The position numbers and the translations under genes are program-made. Positions 16,966 to 27,018 of a stretch of DNA of 63,763 nt are shown in pieces (the first letter of the stretch is position 1; the number at the start of each line of letters is the position of its first letter). A model generated the notes under the pieces. It saw only the letters and a program-made list of their open reading frames with translations. It did no database searches and was not told where the DNA came from. This DNA is from Pseudomonadota bacterium (lineage in GTDB: Bacteria; Desulfobacterota; Binatia; Binatales; Binataceae), in the NCBI GenBank assembly GCA_021325355.1, contig JAJPHI010000025.1:1-63763 (forward strand), in the 5' to 3' direction.

Positions 16966-19005
16966 ATGGCTGATCGCAAGGCGACTCCGTTGTGGGACAG
17001 AAAGATCGTGCGCGAGGCGTTCGCGGCTTCGTTGACCAAGTTCGATCCGCGCGTGCAGGTGAAGAATCCGGTGATGTTCGTGGTCGAGGTCACCGCGCTC
17101 GCGGTCACGCTGATCCTCGCTCGCGATCTGTACCAGGGCCACATGAAGCTCGCGGGCTTCGAGTTTCAGATCGCGCTCTGGCTGTGGTTCACCGTCGGCT
17201 TCGCCAATTTCGCGGAAGCGATGGCCGAGGGGCGCGGCAAGGCGCAGGCGGAGAATCTCCGCCGGACCAGGACCGAGACCCAGGCGACGCTGCTCAAGGA
17301 CGGTCGGGAGATCACCGTGCCAGCACCGTCATTGCGCCGCGACGATATCGTGATCGTGCGCGCGGGCCAGATTATTCCCGGCGACGGCGAAGTGATCGAA
17401 GGCGTGGCCGCGGTAAACGAATCGGCGATCACCGGCGAATCAGCGCCGGTCATCCGGGAAAGCGGCGGCGATCGCAGCGCGGTGACCGGCGGCACCGCGG
17501 TCATCTCGGACTGGATCAAGGTGCGGATCACGGCAAATCCCGGCGAGACCTTTCTCGATCGCATGATCGCGCTGGTCGAGGGCGCGCAGCGGCAGAAGAC
17601 GCCCAATGAAATCGCCCTGAGCATCCTGCTCGCCGGACTCACGATTATCTTCATGCTGGTGTGCGTGAGCCTCTACCCGTTCGCCCTCTACGGCGGAACG
17701 TCGCTCTCGCTACCGGTGCTGGTGGCGCTGCTGGTCTGTCTCATCCCGACGACTATCGGCGGACTGCTTTCGGCGATCGGGATCGCGGGAATGGACCGCC
17801 TGGTTCAGCACAACGTGCTGGCGATGTCGGGTCGCGCGGTCGAAGCCGCCGGCGACGTCGATACGCTGCTGCTGGACAAGACCGGCACGATCACGCTCGG
17901 AGATCGGATGGCCTCGGAGTTCATTCCGGTCGGCGACGTCACGCGCGAGGAGTTGGCGGATGCGGCGCAGTTGGCGTCGCTCGCCGATGAAACGCCGGAG
18001 GGACGTTCGATCGTCGTGCTGGCGAAAAAGGAATTCAATCTGCGCGGGCGCGAGCTCGCCGACAAGGATGCGGAATTTATCCCGTTTTCGGCCACCACCC
18101 GCATGAGCGGGGTGAACCTCGACGGTCGGGAGATTCGCAAGGGGGCCGGCGAACAGATCGTCAACTTTGTCAGGGAACGTGGCGGCGTCATTCCCCTGGA
18201 ACTCACCCCGGTAGTCGAGCGTATCGCCAAAGCCGGCGGCACCCCACTGGTGGTGGCCGAGGGCGCGCGGGTGATGGGCGTGATCTATCTCAAGGATATC
18301 ATCAAGGAAGGTATCCGCGAGCGCTTCGAGCGGCTGCGCGCGATGGGCATGCGCACCGTCATGATCACCGGCGATAATCCGCTGACTGCGGCGGCGATCG
18401 CGAGCGAGGCAGGCGTCGACGATTTTCGCGCCGAAGCGACTCCCGAAACCAAGCTCCGCCTGATTCGCGAGGAACAGGCGCAGGGCAAGATGGTGGCGAT
18501 GATCGGCGACGGCACCAACGACGCGCCGGCGCTGGCGCAGGCCGACGTCGGGATCGCGATGAACGCCGGCACGCAGGCGGCGCGCGAGGCCGGCAACATG
18601 ATCGACCTCGATTCGAATCCGACGAAGATCATGGAAGTAGTCGAGATCGGCAAGCAGTTGCTGATCACGCGCGGTGCGCTGACCACCTTCTCGATCGCCA
18701 ATGACGTGGCGAAATACTTCGCGATTATTCCGGCGATGTTCGTGCTTGGCTACCCGATGCTGCAGCGGTTGAACATCATGCATCTGGCGACGCCCCAAAG
18801 CGCGATCCTGTCGGCGGTCATTTTCAATGCCCTGATCATTATCGCGCTGATCCCGCTGGCGCTGCGCGGCGTGCAGTATCGTCCGGTCGGTGCGGCCGCC
18901 ATCCTGACGCGCAATCTACTGATTTATGGCGTCGGCGGAGTGATCGTTCCGTTCATCGGCATCAAGGCGATCGACCTGGTGGTCGCCGCACTGCATCTCG
19001 CGTAG
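16966..19005 (+). CDS. kdpB: KdpB, P-type ATPase catalytic subunit
   Basis: 679 aa, normal for KdpB. The P-type signature DKTGTITLG is present with the phosphorylated aspartate at residue 304; other motifs are TGES in the actuator domain (ITGESAPV), the nucleotide-binding KGAGEQI region and [18 protein letters not shown] of the P domain. It hydrolyses ATP to drive K+ uptake by KdpA. The ATG at 16966 has GAGGGA 10 bases upstream. Confidence 0.97.
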   Translation: MADRKATPLWDRKIVREAFAASLTKFDPRVQVKNPVMFVVEVTALAVTLILARDLYQGHMKLAGFEFQIALWLWFTVGFANFAEAMAEGRGKAQAENLRRTRTETQATLLKDGREITVPAPSLRRDDIVIVRAGQIIPGDGEVIEGVAAVNESAITGESAPVIRESGGDRSAVTGGTAVISDWIKVRITANPGETFLDRMIALVEGAQRQKTPNEIALSILLAGLTIIFMLVCVSLYPFALYGGTSLSLPVLVALLVCLIPTTIGGLLSAIGIAGMDRLVQHNVLAMSGRAVEAAGDVDTLLLDKTGTITLGDRMASEFIPVGDVTREELADAAQLASLADETPEGRSIVVLAKKEFNLRGRELADKDAEFIPFSATTRMSGVNLDGREIRKGAGEQIVNFVRERGGVIPLELTPVVERIAKAGGTPLVVAEGARVMGVIYLKDIIKEGIRERFERLRAMGMRTVMITGDNPLTAAAIASEAGVDDFRAEATPETKLRLIREEQAQGKMVAMIGDGTNDAPALAQADVGIAMNAGTQAAREAGNMIDLDSNPTKIMEVVEIGKQLLITRGALTTFSIANDVAKYFAIIPAMFVLGYPMLQRLNIMHLATPQSAILSAVIFNALIIIALIPLALRGVQYRPVGAAAILTRNLLIYGVGGVIVPFIGIKAIDLVVAALHLA

Positions 19006-19015
19006 GGAGAATTCG

Positions 19016-19609
19016 ATGCGTATCGGCATTGCCGTCCGGATGACTCTCGTGCTGACCCTGCTGACCGGGATTGTCTACCCGATCGCGATGGTCGCGACCG
19101 CCCATCTGCTGTTTCCGCGTCAGGCGGACGGCAGCCTCGTCGAGCGCAACGGCGAGGTGGTGGGAAGCTCGCTCATCGGACAGAACTTTACTTCGCCGCG
19201 CTACTTTCACGGTCGGCCGTCGGCGGCGGGCGACAAGGGTTATGACGCGACGAATTCCGGCGGATCGAATCTCGCGCCAACCAACAAGGCGCTAATCGAT
19301 GCGGTCAAGGCGCGGGTGCGCGCGTTGCGGGAGAGCGATCCGGCGCTCAACCACGACCCCATTCCCGTTGATCTAGTGACGACCTCGGGCAGCGGGCTCG
19401 ATCCCGCGATCACGCCGGCCGCCGCCGCGGTGCAGGTCCCGCGCGTGGCGCGCGCGCGCGGGCTCAGCGAAGCGACCGTGCGGGCGCTGGTCGCGGCTCA
19501 TACCAGCGGACGCACCCTGGGGCTTCTGGGCGAACCGGCGGTGAATGTGCTCGAGCTCAATCTGGCGCTCGACGCGCTGTCGAGCCCCGCGCAGACCGCG
19601 GCGCGTTGA
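19016..19609 (+). CDS. kdpC: KdpC, K+-transporting ATPase accessory subunit
   Basis: 197 aa with one N-terminal membrane helix (about residues 8-28) and the periplasmic KdpC domain: [20 protein letters not shown] and [26 protein letters not shown] are typical. Near the C-terminus is [18 protein letters not shown]. It completes the KdpFABC complex and starts 10 bases after kdpB. Confidence 0.96.
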   Translation: MRIGIAVRMTLVLTLLTGIVYPIAMVATAHLLFPRQADGSLVERNGEVVGSSLIGQNFTSPRYFHGRPSAAGDKGYDATNSGGSNLAPTNKALIDAVKARVRALRESDPALNHDPIPVDLVTTSGSGLDPAITPAAAAVQVPRVARARGLSEATVRALVAAHTSGRTLGLLGEPAVNVLELNLALDALSSPAQTAAR

Positions 19610-19699
19610 GGTGTCCGCGTGGCTCGCCCGGGAGCACGCGGCAAGCGGCTTTTAAGGGTAGAATAGGGAGGTGATCGCCTCGCTTGCGAATGAGCGCTT

Positions 19700-20860
19700 A
19701 TGAACGGCGATGACGGCCGCGACCCCGCCGCGTTCCTCGATCTGGTGGCCGGCGCGCAGAAGGGCCGACTCAAGGTTTATCTGGGTGGGGCGGCGGGAGT
19801 CGGCAAAACCTATCGCATGCTCGAGGAAGCCCACAGGCTGCGCGCGCAGGGCCGCGACGTGGTGCTGGCTTTCGTCGAGACCCACGGTCGGCGCGAAACC
19901 GCCGAGCGCATCCGGGATTTGGAGCAGGTGCCGCTGCGCGAGATTCCGTACCGCGGGGTGACGCTGCGCGAGATGGACCTCGACGCCATCCTGGCGCGCC
20001 AGCCGGAATTCGCGATCGTCGACGAGCTGCCCCATACGAACGCCCCAGGCTCGCGTCATAACAAGCGCTACCAGGATGTCGAAGAGCTGATCGCCGCGGG
20101 CATCAACGTGATCACCGCCTTCAACGTTCAGCATCTCGAGAGCCTCAATCAGGTGGTGCGCCGGATGACCGGCGTAGAGGTGCGCGAGACCGTTCCCGAC
20201 ACGTTCCTGCATCGCGCAGATCAGGTCGTCATGGTGGATATCACGGTCGAGGAGCTGCGCCAGCGTTTGCGGGAGGGGAAGATTTATCCGCCGGAGCGGG
20301 TCGAGGCGGCGCTCAAGAATTTTTTTCGCCCGGCGAATCTGGCGGCGTTGCGCGAACTCGCTCTGCGCGAAGTCGCCCGCGACCAGGGTCGGTTGCGCGA
20401 AGAGGCGGAGCAGCTCAAGCGCGAGGGCGGGCGCCGCACGCTTGTCAGCGAGCGCCTGATGGTCTGTCTCTCGGCCAATCCTGACGGCAGCGACGAGCTC
20501 CTGCGCAAGGCGGCGCGCAGCGCGGCGCGGCTGAATGCCAACTGGTTCGCCGTGCACGTCGAAACGCCGGACGAATCGGTGCAGAAAATCAGCACGGCCG
20601 ACTTCCGCGCCCTGCTGGATAATATCAATCTGGCGGCCGACCTCGGCGCCGAGACCGTCTGGCTCAAGGCGGACAATGTGGTCAAGGCTTTGATCAATTA
20701 TGCGACCGAGAACCGTATCACCCATATCGTGATCGGGCGCACGCGCGAGAGCTGGTGGACGCGCCTGCTCGGACGCTCAGTGAGCAACCGGCTGATCGCA
20801 GCCGCCAAAGACTTCGATATCGAGCTGGTCAGTCACGGCGAACCGGGAGAATCACGATGA
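19700..20860 (+). CDS. KdpD N-terminal cytoplasmic half encoded alone (KdpD/USP domains)
   Basis: 386 aa holding only the N-terminal part of KdpD, which is about 890 aa in E. coli. Walker A GGAAGVGKT is at residues 29-37. The KdpD domain continues through FVETHGRRET and DELPHTNAPGSRHNKRYQDVEELI. A universal-stress-protein domain fills roughly residues 250-386 and includes HIVIGRTRESWW. The membrane helices, GAF and kinase parts are missing here and are partly supplied by the next gene, whose ATG overlaps this stop (ATGA). An in-frame TGA at 19691 fixes the start at 19700. A GGAGGTGATC sequence at 19667-19676 lies too far upstream (23 bases) to serve it simply. Confidence 0.9.
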   Translation: MNGDDGRDPAAFLDLVAGAQKGRLKVYLGGAAGVGKTYRMLEEAHRLRAQGRDVVLAFVETHGRRETAERIRDLEQVPLREIPYRGVTLREMDLDAILARQPEFAIVDELPHTNAPGSRHNKRYQDVEELIAAGINVITAFNVQHLESLNQVVRRMTGVEVRETVPDTFLHRADQVVMVDITVEELRQRLREGKIYPPERVEAALKNFFRPANLAALRELALREVARDQGRLREEAEQLKREGGRRTLVSERLMVCLSANPDGSDELLRKAARSAARLNANWFAVHVETPDESVQKISTADFRALLDNINLAADLGAETVWLKADNVVKALINYATENRITHIVIGRTRESWWTRLLGRSVSNRLIAAAKDFDIELVSHGEPGESR

Positions 20861-22642
20861 AAACCGTTTCGCTCCGCTCACGTATCCGCAACGGTGCGTT
20901 GCTGATGCTCGCCATCGCGCTCGTCTTCGGCGCTTTCACCGTGACTTCGGTGCACCATCTGGGCGGCGCCATCCGGGCAACCCTGATGCGCAACTACATC
21001 AGTATCGAGGCCGGTCAGCATATGCACGAGGCGCTCTATCGCGCGCAGATTGCGCTGGCGAAGGGCGCTGCGGCGGCGAACCTGGACGAGGAGCGCGAGC
21101 TGTTCACCCATTGGATCAAGGTCGAATTGGGCGATATCACGGAAAACGGCGAAGGGCCGCTGGCGCGTCAGATTGAACAGCGCGGCGCGCTGCTGTTTGC
21201 CGCGATCGCTCGCGGCCAACGGCCGTCCGACGCGGAGTTCGCCGAGCTGCACGACTTGATCGATCGCCTGATCGACCTTAATCAGACCGCGATGTTCAAG
21301 GCCGACAGCCGCTCGATGCAGCTCAGCAACGGCTTGGCCTATGAGTACGCCGGCGGTCTCGCGCTGCTGCTGCTCGTCGGTATCGTGCTTTCGTGGACAC
21401 GCGCGCGGGCCCTGGCGGCGCCGCTCGCCGAGTTCGCCGAGCATCTGCGGAGCTTCAGTCTGCGCGGGCCCTCGGTCCGGGTCGGCCCGCAACCGCTCAG
21501 CGAACTGCAGGCGGTCGCTTCGGAATTCAATCGGATGGCCGAGCGCCTCGAAGAATTCGAGAAGCTCAACGTTGATCGCCTGATTTACGAAAAAGGCAAG
21601 ACCGAGGCGATTATCGAGAGCCTCGAGGACGGCGTCGTGCTGATTGATCCGAGCGGGATCGTCACGCATATCAACGAAGTTGCCGGAATTATCCTGGGGA
21701 TCGGCCGCGCGGAGGCGCTCGGCAGCGCCTTCGACGATCTCGACTCGAACTCGCCGCACTACCTGCGGGTGCGCTCCGCTCTGCACGGTCTGGGCGGCGC
21801 GGGGCCGGAGGCGGAACGGGTCGAAGTGGACTTGCACGTGCGCGGTCGCGATCATACCTACCTGCTGAAACCGGTGCCGCTGCGGCAGGATGACGGCAGA
21901 TTTTTCGGGACGATTCTGATTTTGCAGGACATCACCTATCTGCGCGACCGTGACCGTGCGCGAACCAATCTGGTCGCGACGCTTTCCCATGAGCTCAAAA
22001 CGCCGTTGACCTCGCTCGGGCTTTCGGCGGAGCTGCTGATGCGGCGCGGGCAGTGGGACGACGAGACGCGCGAACTGCTGAAATCGATCCAGGAGGACAT
22101 TGCGCGGATGCGGCGGCTCGCGGCCAATCTGCTGGATTTGGCCAGCGGCCAGGGGCCGGCGATTGCGGTGCAGTACGTGCCGACCGATTTGATCCAGCTC
22201 TTGCACGGCGTCACCAGGGGCTTCGCGCTGCAGGCTGAGCAGAAGAACGTCGAGCTTGTCGAGCAATACGCAGTGACGGCACTCGAGCTTGCGGCCGACC
22301 CGGTCAAGCTCTCATGGGTGATAACCAATCTGATCGCCAATGCCCTGCGCTACACGCCGGCGGGCGGGCGGATCGTTGTGACGGCCGGCCCGACGGACGA
22401 CGGCGCGCGGATCGAAGTGCGCGATACCGGTCCCGGAATTCCGCCGGAGATTCGCGAGCGCCTGTTCGAGCGTTATGCGCAGTGGAACGTCAATGGCGCG
22501 GAACCCGGCTCGGCGGGTCTCGGACTCGCCATCGCCAAGGAAATTGTCGACGCGCACGGCGGGCGGATCTTTGTCGCCAGCGAACCCGGTCAGGGTACGG
22601 CCTTTACGGTTGAACTGCCGCGCGCCGCGCTGGAGTTGGTCG

Positions 22643-22668
<26 letters not shown>
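20857..22668 (+). CDS. membrane sensor histidine kinase of the kdp locus
   Basis: 603 aa. Helix 1 (about 13-31) and helix 2 (about 161-180) flank a roughly 130-residue periplasmic sensing domain. A HAMP-like stretch, a PAS-like domain (IIESLEDGVVLIDPSG onward), HisKA with SHELKTPLTSL (His378) and a complete HATPase domain (NLIANALRYT, DTGPGIP, GSAGLGLAIAKEIV) follow. It is not the kinase part of KdpD, which has four clustered helices, but sits in its place and is coupled to the KdpD N-terminal gene. It probably phosphorylates the following NtrC-type regulator in response to K+ or osmotic state, with the KdpD half acting in trans. Confidence 0.88.
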
Positions 22669-23977
<1,309 letters not shown>

Positions 23978-24179
23978 TTAAATATCAATAAATTAGCTTT
24001 TACACCAAAGAATCGTCGCGCAACGAACTGTTATGTGACTAGTAGAGCCTGATTCGCGCGCGATTAGAGCGGAATCGGAGCGCTCAGATAAGCGATTGTA
24101 AAACGCGCACATCAACGGATATAAGCGCTACAAACTGCATATATCAAATTACAGCTTCCTAAAAAGTGTATTGTTGCTA

Positions 24180-24208
24180 TTGCGCGACAGCCACAATCCA
24201 GCCATAAA
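24180..24208 (+). promoter_or_regulatory. candidate sigma-70 promoter of the orphan activator gene
   Basis: TTGCGC (24180-24185) and CATAAA (24203-24208) are separated by 17 bases in an AT-rich stretch. Transcription would start near 24215 and give a leader of about 84 bases that includes the inverted repeat at 24241. Confidence 0.35.
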
Positions 24209-24240
24209 TATACGGCTGACCGGCATACGACAGTCTGGGC

Positions 24241-24261
24241 ATTTGGATCCCAACTCCAAAT
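24241..24261 (+). repeat. inverted repeat in the leader of the orphan sigma-54 activator
   Basis: ATTTGGA (24241-24247) and TCCAAAT (24255-24261) are perfect inverted copies with a 7-base centre, 38 bases before the start codon. It could be an operator for autoregulation or an RNA hairpin; it has no T-run, so it is not a terminator. Confidence 0.45.
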
Positions 24262-24298
24262 CAGGGGGAAACGCGGTCAGCGTTTTTTGGAGTGCTGT

Positions 24299-25480
24299 AT
24301 GGAGACCAAGGGGGAAGACCTGCTCGAAGTTTCGGAGCTCTGCCGTGGTTCGTATGAGTTCGGTGGCATGCTGGTTAAGTCGGCGGAGGACCAGCGGCTT
24401 GCGCGCACCATCGCGCGGCTCGCCCCGTATCGTTCAACCGTGCTCATCCAAGGGGAATCCGGCACGGGCAAGGATCTCGCGGCGCAGGCGCTGCACAAGT
24501 TCGGTCCCGACCCGGAGGGACCGTTCGTCAGCTTCAACTGTTCGAATCTGATTCCGTCGCTGGCCGAATCGCAGTTATTTGGACATGTCAAAGGCGCCTT
24601 CACGGACGCCCGCGAGGAGATGATTGGCTACTTTCGGTCGGCCAACGGCGGCACGTTGTTCCTCGATGAGATCGGCGAACTGCCGCTCGCCCTGCAGCCA
24701 AAGCTGTTGCGTACGGTCGAAACGCACGAGGTGCAACCGGTTGGCGCCGCGCGGCCCTGCAAGGTCAATATACGGCTGATCGTCGCCACGAATCGCGATC
24801 TGCGCGCGATGGTGGCGGCCGGAACGTTTCGTGCCGACCTTTACTACCGGCTCAACGCAACGATGCTGAAGATTCCCCCGCTGAGTCTGCGGCGGGACGC
24901 AATCGATGCGTTTGTGGGACACTTCATCCGTTTGAGCAACGAGCGTTACAAGAAGCGGATCGCCTACATCGCGCGCGACGCGCTCGAGCTGCTGCAGAGC
25001 CGCCCGTGGCCCGGAAACCTGCGCGAGTTGCGCCACGCGATCGAGGCAGCGGTAATTCTGGCGGAAGACGACCGGATCGACCTCAGCGCGCTCCCGGAAT
25101 CAATATTTGAAAGCGACCAGCAGGCGGCGGCGAGCAACGACTTCCAGTTTCTCGACGAGTACCGGACGCGCGAACCTTTTCCCGCCGTGGCTTCGGTACG
25201 CCGCCCGCTGAGCGGCGCCAGCGGCCATCGCCTTTACCGCGAGGATCACTATCCGCCGTCTGCGGATTCGGCGCCCGGCTCATACACGCTCGATGACGCT
25301 ATCAAGTCGGCGTTGTTGCGGGCGCTGCACAAAACCAACGGCAATTGCCATCACTCGGCGCAATTGCTGGGCATCTCGCGGTACACGGTTTACCGGATGA
25401 TGACGCGGTATGGTCTCGGACAGGTCAGGAATTATCGCGAGAGCCCGCCCGGCCTCGACCCGAGCCGCAAAGCTTCATGA
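24299..25480 (+). CDS. orphan sigma-54-dependent transcriptional activator (no receiver domain)
   Basis: 393 aa. A short N-terminus (about 45 residues) leads straight into the AAA+ domain: Walker A GESGTGKD (52-59), the GAFTDA variant of the sigma-54 contact loop, Walker B GGTLFLDEIGEL, and RPWPGNLRELRHAIEAA. A 60-residue linker precedes a Fis-type DNA-binding region ending HHSAQLLGISRYTVYRMMTRYGL. With no receiver, PAS or GAF domain it resembles PspF or HrpR-like activators, which are controlled by a partner protein or by their own level. The ATG at 24299 has GGAG 6 bases upstream. Its targets are unknown; the stop is 1 base from the convergent tRNA-Cys. Confidence 0.87.
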   Translation: METKGEDLLEVSELCRGSYEFGGMLVKSAEDQRLARTIARLAPYRSTVLIQGESGTGKDLAAQALHKFGPDPEGPFVSFNCSNLIPSLAESQLFGHVKGAFTDAREEMIGYFRSANGGTLFLDEIGELPLALQPKLLRTVETHEVQPVGAARPCKVNIRLIVATNRDLRAMVAAGTFRADLYYRLNATMLKIPPLSLRRDAIDAFVGHFIRLSNERYKKRIAYIARDALELLQSRPWPGNLRELRHAIEAAVILAEDDRIDLSALPESIFESDQQAAASNDFQFLDEYRTREPFPAVASVRRPLSGASGHRLYREDHYPPSADSAPGSYTLDDAIKSALLRALHKTNGNCHHSAQLLGISRYTVYRMMTRYGLGQVRNYRESPPGLDPSRKAS

Positions 25481-25481
25481 G

Positions 25482-25557
25482 TGGAGGCGGCGAGCGGATT
25501 CGAACCGCTGAATGGAGGTTTTGCAGACCTCTCCCTTAGCCACTTGGGTACGCCGCC
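25482..25557 (-). tRNA. tRNA-Cys (GCA)
   Basis: On the minus strand, a 7-bp acceptor stem GGCGGCG/CGCCGCC, the T-loop GGTTCGAATCC and the anticodon GCA (plus-strand tgc at 25522-25524) in CTGCAAA define a cysteine tRNA. The 3' CCA is encoded (25482-25484), with T as discriminator base before it. Confidence 0.95.
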
Positions 25558-25709
25558 GGGCCCTGGTGAGACTTCCGAGCGATCGAAGGTAGCACGCTTT
25601 TTTCGCGCGCCAAACACCATCGGGCGCCGGCTGTGATCTTTCGGCGGTTCTCGCCGAAGCCTACCCGCGCCGACGATCTCCGGCTGAGGCGCGGCGGCCG
25701 GGCAGATAC

Positions 25710-26570
25710 TCACCGCTGCTGAGTGCGCCCGCCGGCGCCGAGTCCGTCCATTATGCCCTGCGCCGTGGCCAGGCGTTCCTCCTCGCGGGCGATTCGCTTC
25801 GGCGAGGCGCGCAGGAGGCGCGCGGCAAACAGGCGAGCGGCGGCGAGGACGATCGTAAAGCGGGTCTTGGTCCTGTGATGATGCTCGTGCAGGGCACGAC
25901 AATAGCCGCGTTCGCGGGCAATCCGGATGAAGCGTTGGCGTGAAGCCCGCGACGGGTCAACCTCGTGATAGACGATCGCCGCCGGCGCATAGCCAATCCG
26001 ATAGCCGTAACGGCGGAGCCGTTGCGACATCTCGGTCTCTTCCTCGTGGCCGGCGGCGCCCGGCCCGAGGCGCTCGTCGAAGTGTCCGACCTGGCGCAAG
26101 GCTTCGGCGCGAAAGGCCATATTGGCACCGATTACGCCATGAACGTCGCGTACCCGATCGCCCTCATCGACGAGCGGAAGACCGAGATAGGGCGCGAGGT
26201 CGCCGACCACCGACGGATCGCTTGCCGGCAGCACGCGGCCCTTCATTGCGGCATACTCGGGATGAGTGTCGAAGAACTCCTCGACCGCAGCGAGGTAGTG
26301 CTTCGCGACGGTGAGGTCGTCGTCGAGGAAGACGATAATCTCGCCCAGCGCCGCTTCGAGAGCGCGATTCTGAATCCGGCACTTGCCTGGTCGTGGATCG
26401 TGCAGATGGGTCGCCGCGAACGGCAGCGACAGCGTGAGCGGCGCGCTGGTGCCGTTTTCGGCGACGAACAGCTCGTGCCGATTGGGATCAAATTGCGTAC
26501 TGAGACTTTCAAGCAGCTTCTTCAGGGAGTCCGCGCGTCGATGGGTCGCAATCACAATCGAGAGCTTCAT
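25710..26570 (-). CDS. family 2 glycosyltransferase
   Basis: 286 aa, GT-A fold. The N-terminal strand MKLSIVIATHRRADSLKKLLESL is the nucleotide-sugar half; FLDDDLTV (about 80-87) is the DxD metal motif; GANMAFRAEALRQVGHFDERLG and the HEEETEMSQRLRRYG segment, with the ED-like catalytic base region, follow. The C-terminal 80 residues are basic and amphipathic, perhaps for membrane contact. It would move a sugar to an unknown acceptor, probably a cell-surface glycan. It stands alone between tRNA-Cys and tRNA-Leu, so no pathway context helps. Confidence 0.87.
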   Translation of the reverse strand: MKLSIVIATHRRADSLKKLLESLSTQFDPNRHELFVAENGTSAPLTLSLPFAATHLHDPRPGKCRIQNRALEAALGEIIVFLDDDLTVAKHYLAAVEEFFDTHPEYAAMKGRVLPASDPSVVGDLAPYLGLPLVDEGDRVRDVHGVIGANMAFRAEALRQVGHFDERLGPGAAGHEEETEMSQRLRRYGYRIGYAPAAIVYHEVDPSRASRQRFIRIARERGYCRALHEHHHRTKTRFTIVLAAARLFAARLLRASPKRIAREEERLATAQGIMDGLGAGGRTQQR

Positions 26571-26657
26571 GCACGGAGTGGGCGGTAGGAGAATCAGGGT
26601 GTGCGCCTATGGTATCTTGAATTGAAGAGGGCGGACAGCTAAATCGATTCAGCACCC

Positions 26658-26743
26658 GCGAGAGTGGCGGAACGGCAGACGCGCAAGGCTCAGGACCTTG
26701 TGAAGGCAACTTCGTGGGGGTTCAAGTCCCCCCTCTCGCACCA
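26658..26743 (+). tRNA. tRNA-Leu (CAG)
   Basis: An acceptor stem GCGAGAG (26658-26664) pairs with CTCTCGC (26733-26739). The anticodon CAG at 26691-26693, a long variable arm (tgtgaaggcaacttcgt), the T-loop GGTTCAAGTCC and an encoded CCA (26741-26743) mark a class II leucine tRNA of 86 bases. Confidence 0.95.
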
Positions 26744-26982
26744 ATTCTCGTCGCCGCCGATGTCGTGGCGCGGTTAACGTCCCAAATCGGTCGTTCCCGG
26801 ATGCTGGCGCGGAGCGGCGACCGTATCGGTCGTCCTCGCATCGCGTCGCGCACGATCCGGCCCGCGACTTCGATCACGCAATCATCGTGCGAGATGGAAC
26901 GCGGCGCGCGTGCATCGGCCGCGAATCGCCGTGCGGCACCGTTTTACTTGGGGGCTCTGGCGGCGACGGTTGCGCCGGACGG

Positions 26983-27011
26983 TTGGTTATTGGGCGGCCC
27001 TTGCATATCAT
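26983..27011 (+). promoter_or_regulatory. candidate promoter of valS with leaderless start
   Basis: TTGGTT (26983-26988), a 17-base spacer and TATCAT (27006-27011) predict transcription from about 27018, one base before the GTG start of valS. No Shine-Dalgarno sequence precedes that codon. Confidence 0.45.
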
Positions 27012-27018
27012 CGGTTGA

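Larger units (their letters stand above)
23978..24298. other. AT-rich intergenic region between two sigma-54 activator genes
   Basis: These 321 bases are clearly richer in A and T than the flanking genes. They contain no protein-coding frame I trust, no terminator and no tRNA. I see a candidate sigma-70 promoter (24180-24208) and an inverted repeat (24241-24261), listed separately. It is probably the control region of the orphan activator at 24299. Confidence 0.5.

Noticed and set aside
19615-19641. Hairpin ccgcgtg/cacgcgg between kdpC and the KdpD half
   Set aside because: Long loop and no adjacent T-run; the downstream genes probably stay on the kdp transcript.
24590-24610. GAFTDA instead of GAFTGA in the orphan activator as a loss of sigma-54 contact
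   Set aside because: GAFTDA is, as far as I know, a frequent functional variant, so it is not evidence of inactivity.
24203-24780. The 13-base string aatatacggctga occurs at about 24206 and again inside the activator gene at about 24768
   Set aside because: A single 13-base match in a window of this size is expected by chance, and one copy is coding.
25482-26743. Glycosyltransferase gene between two tRNAs as a small genomic island
   Set aside because: No integrase, direct repeats of the tRNA ends or composition change was seen.
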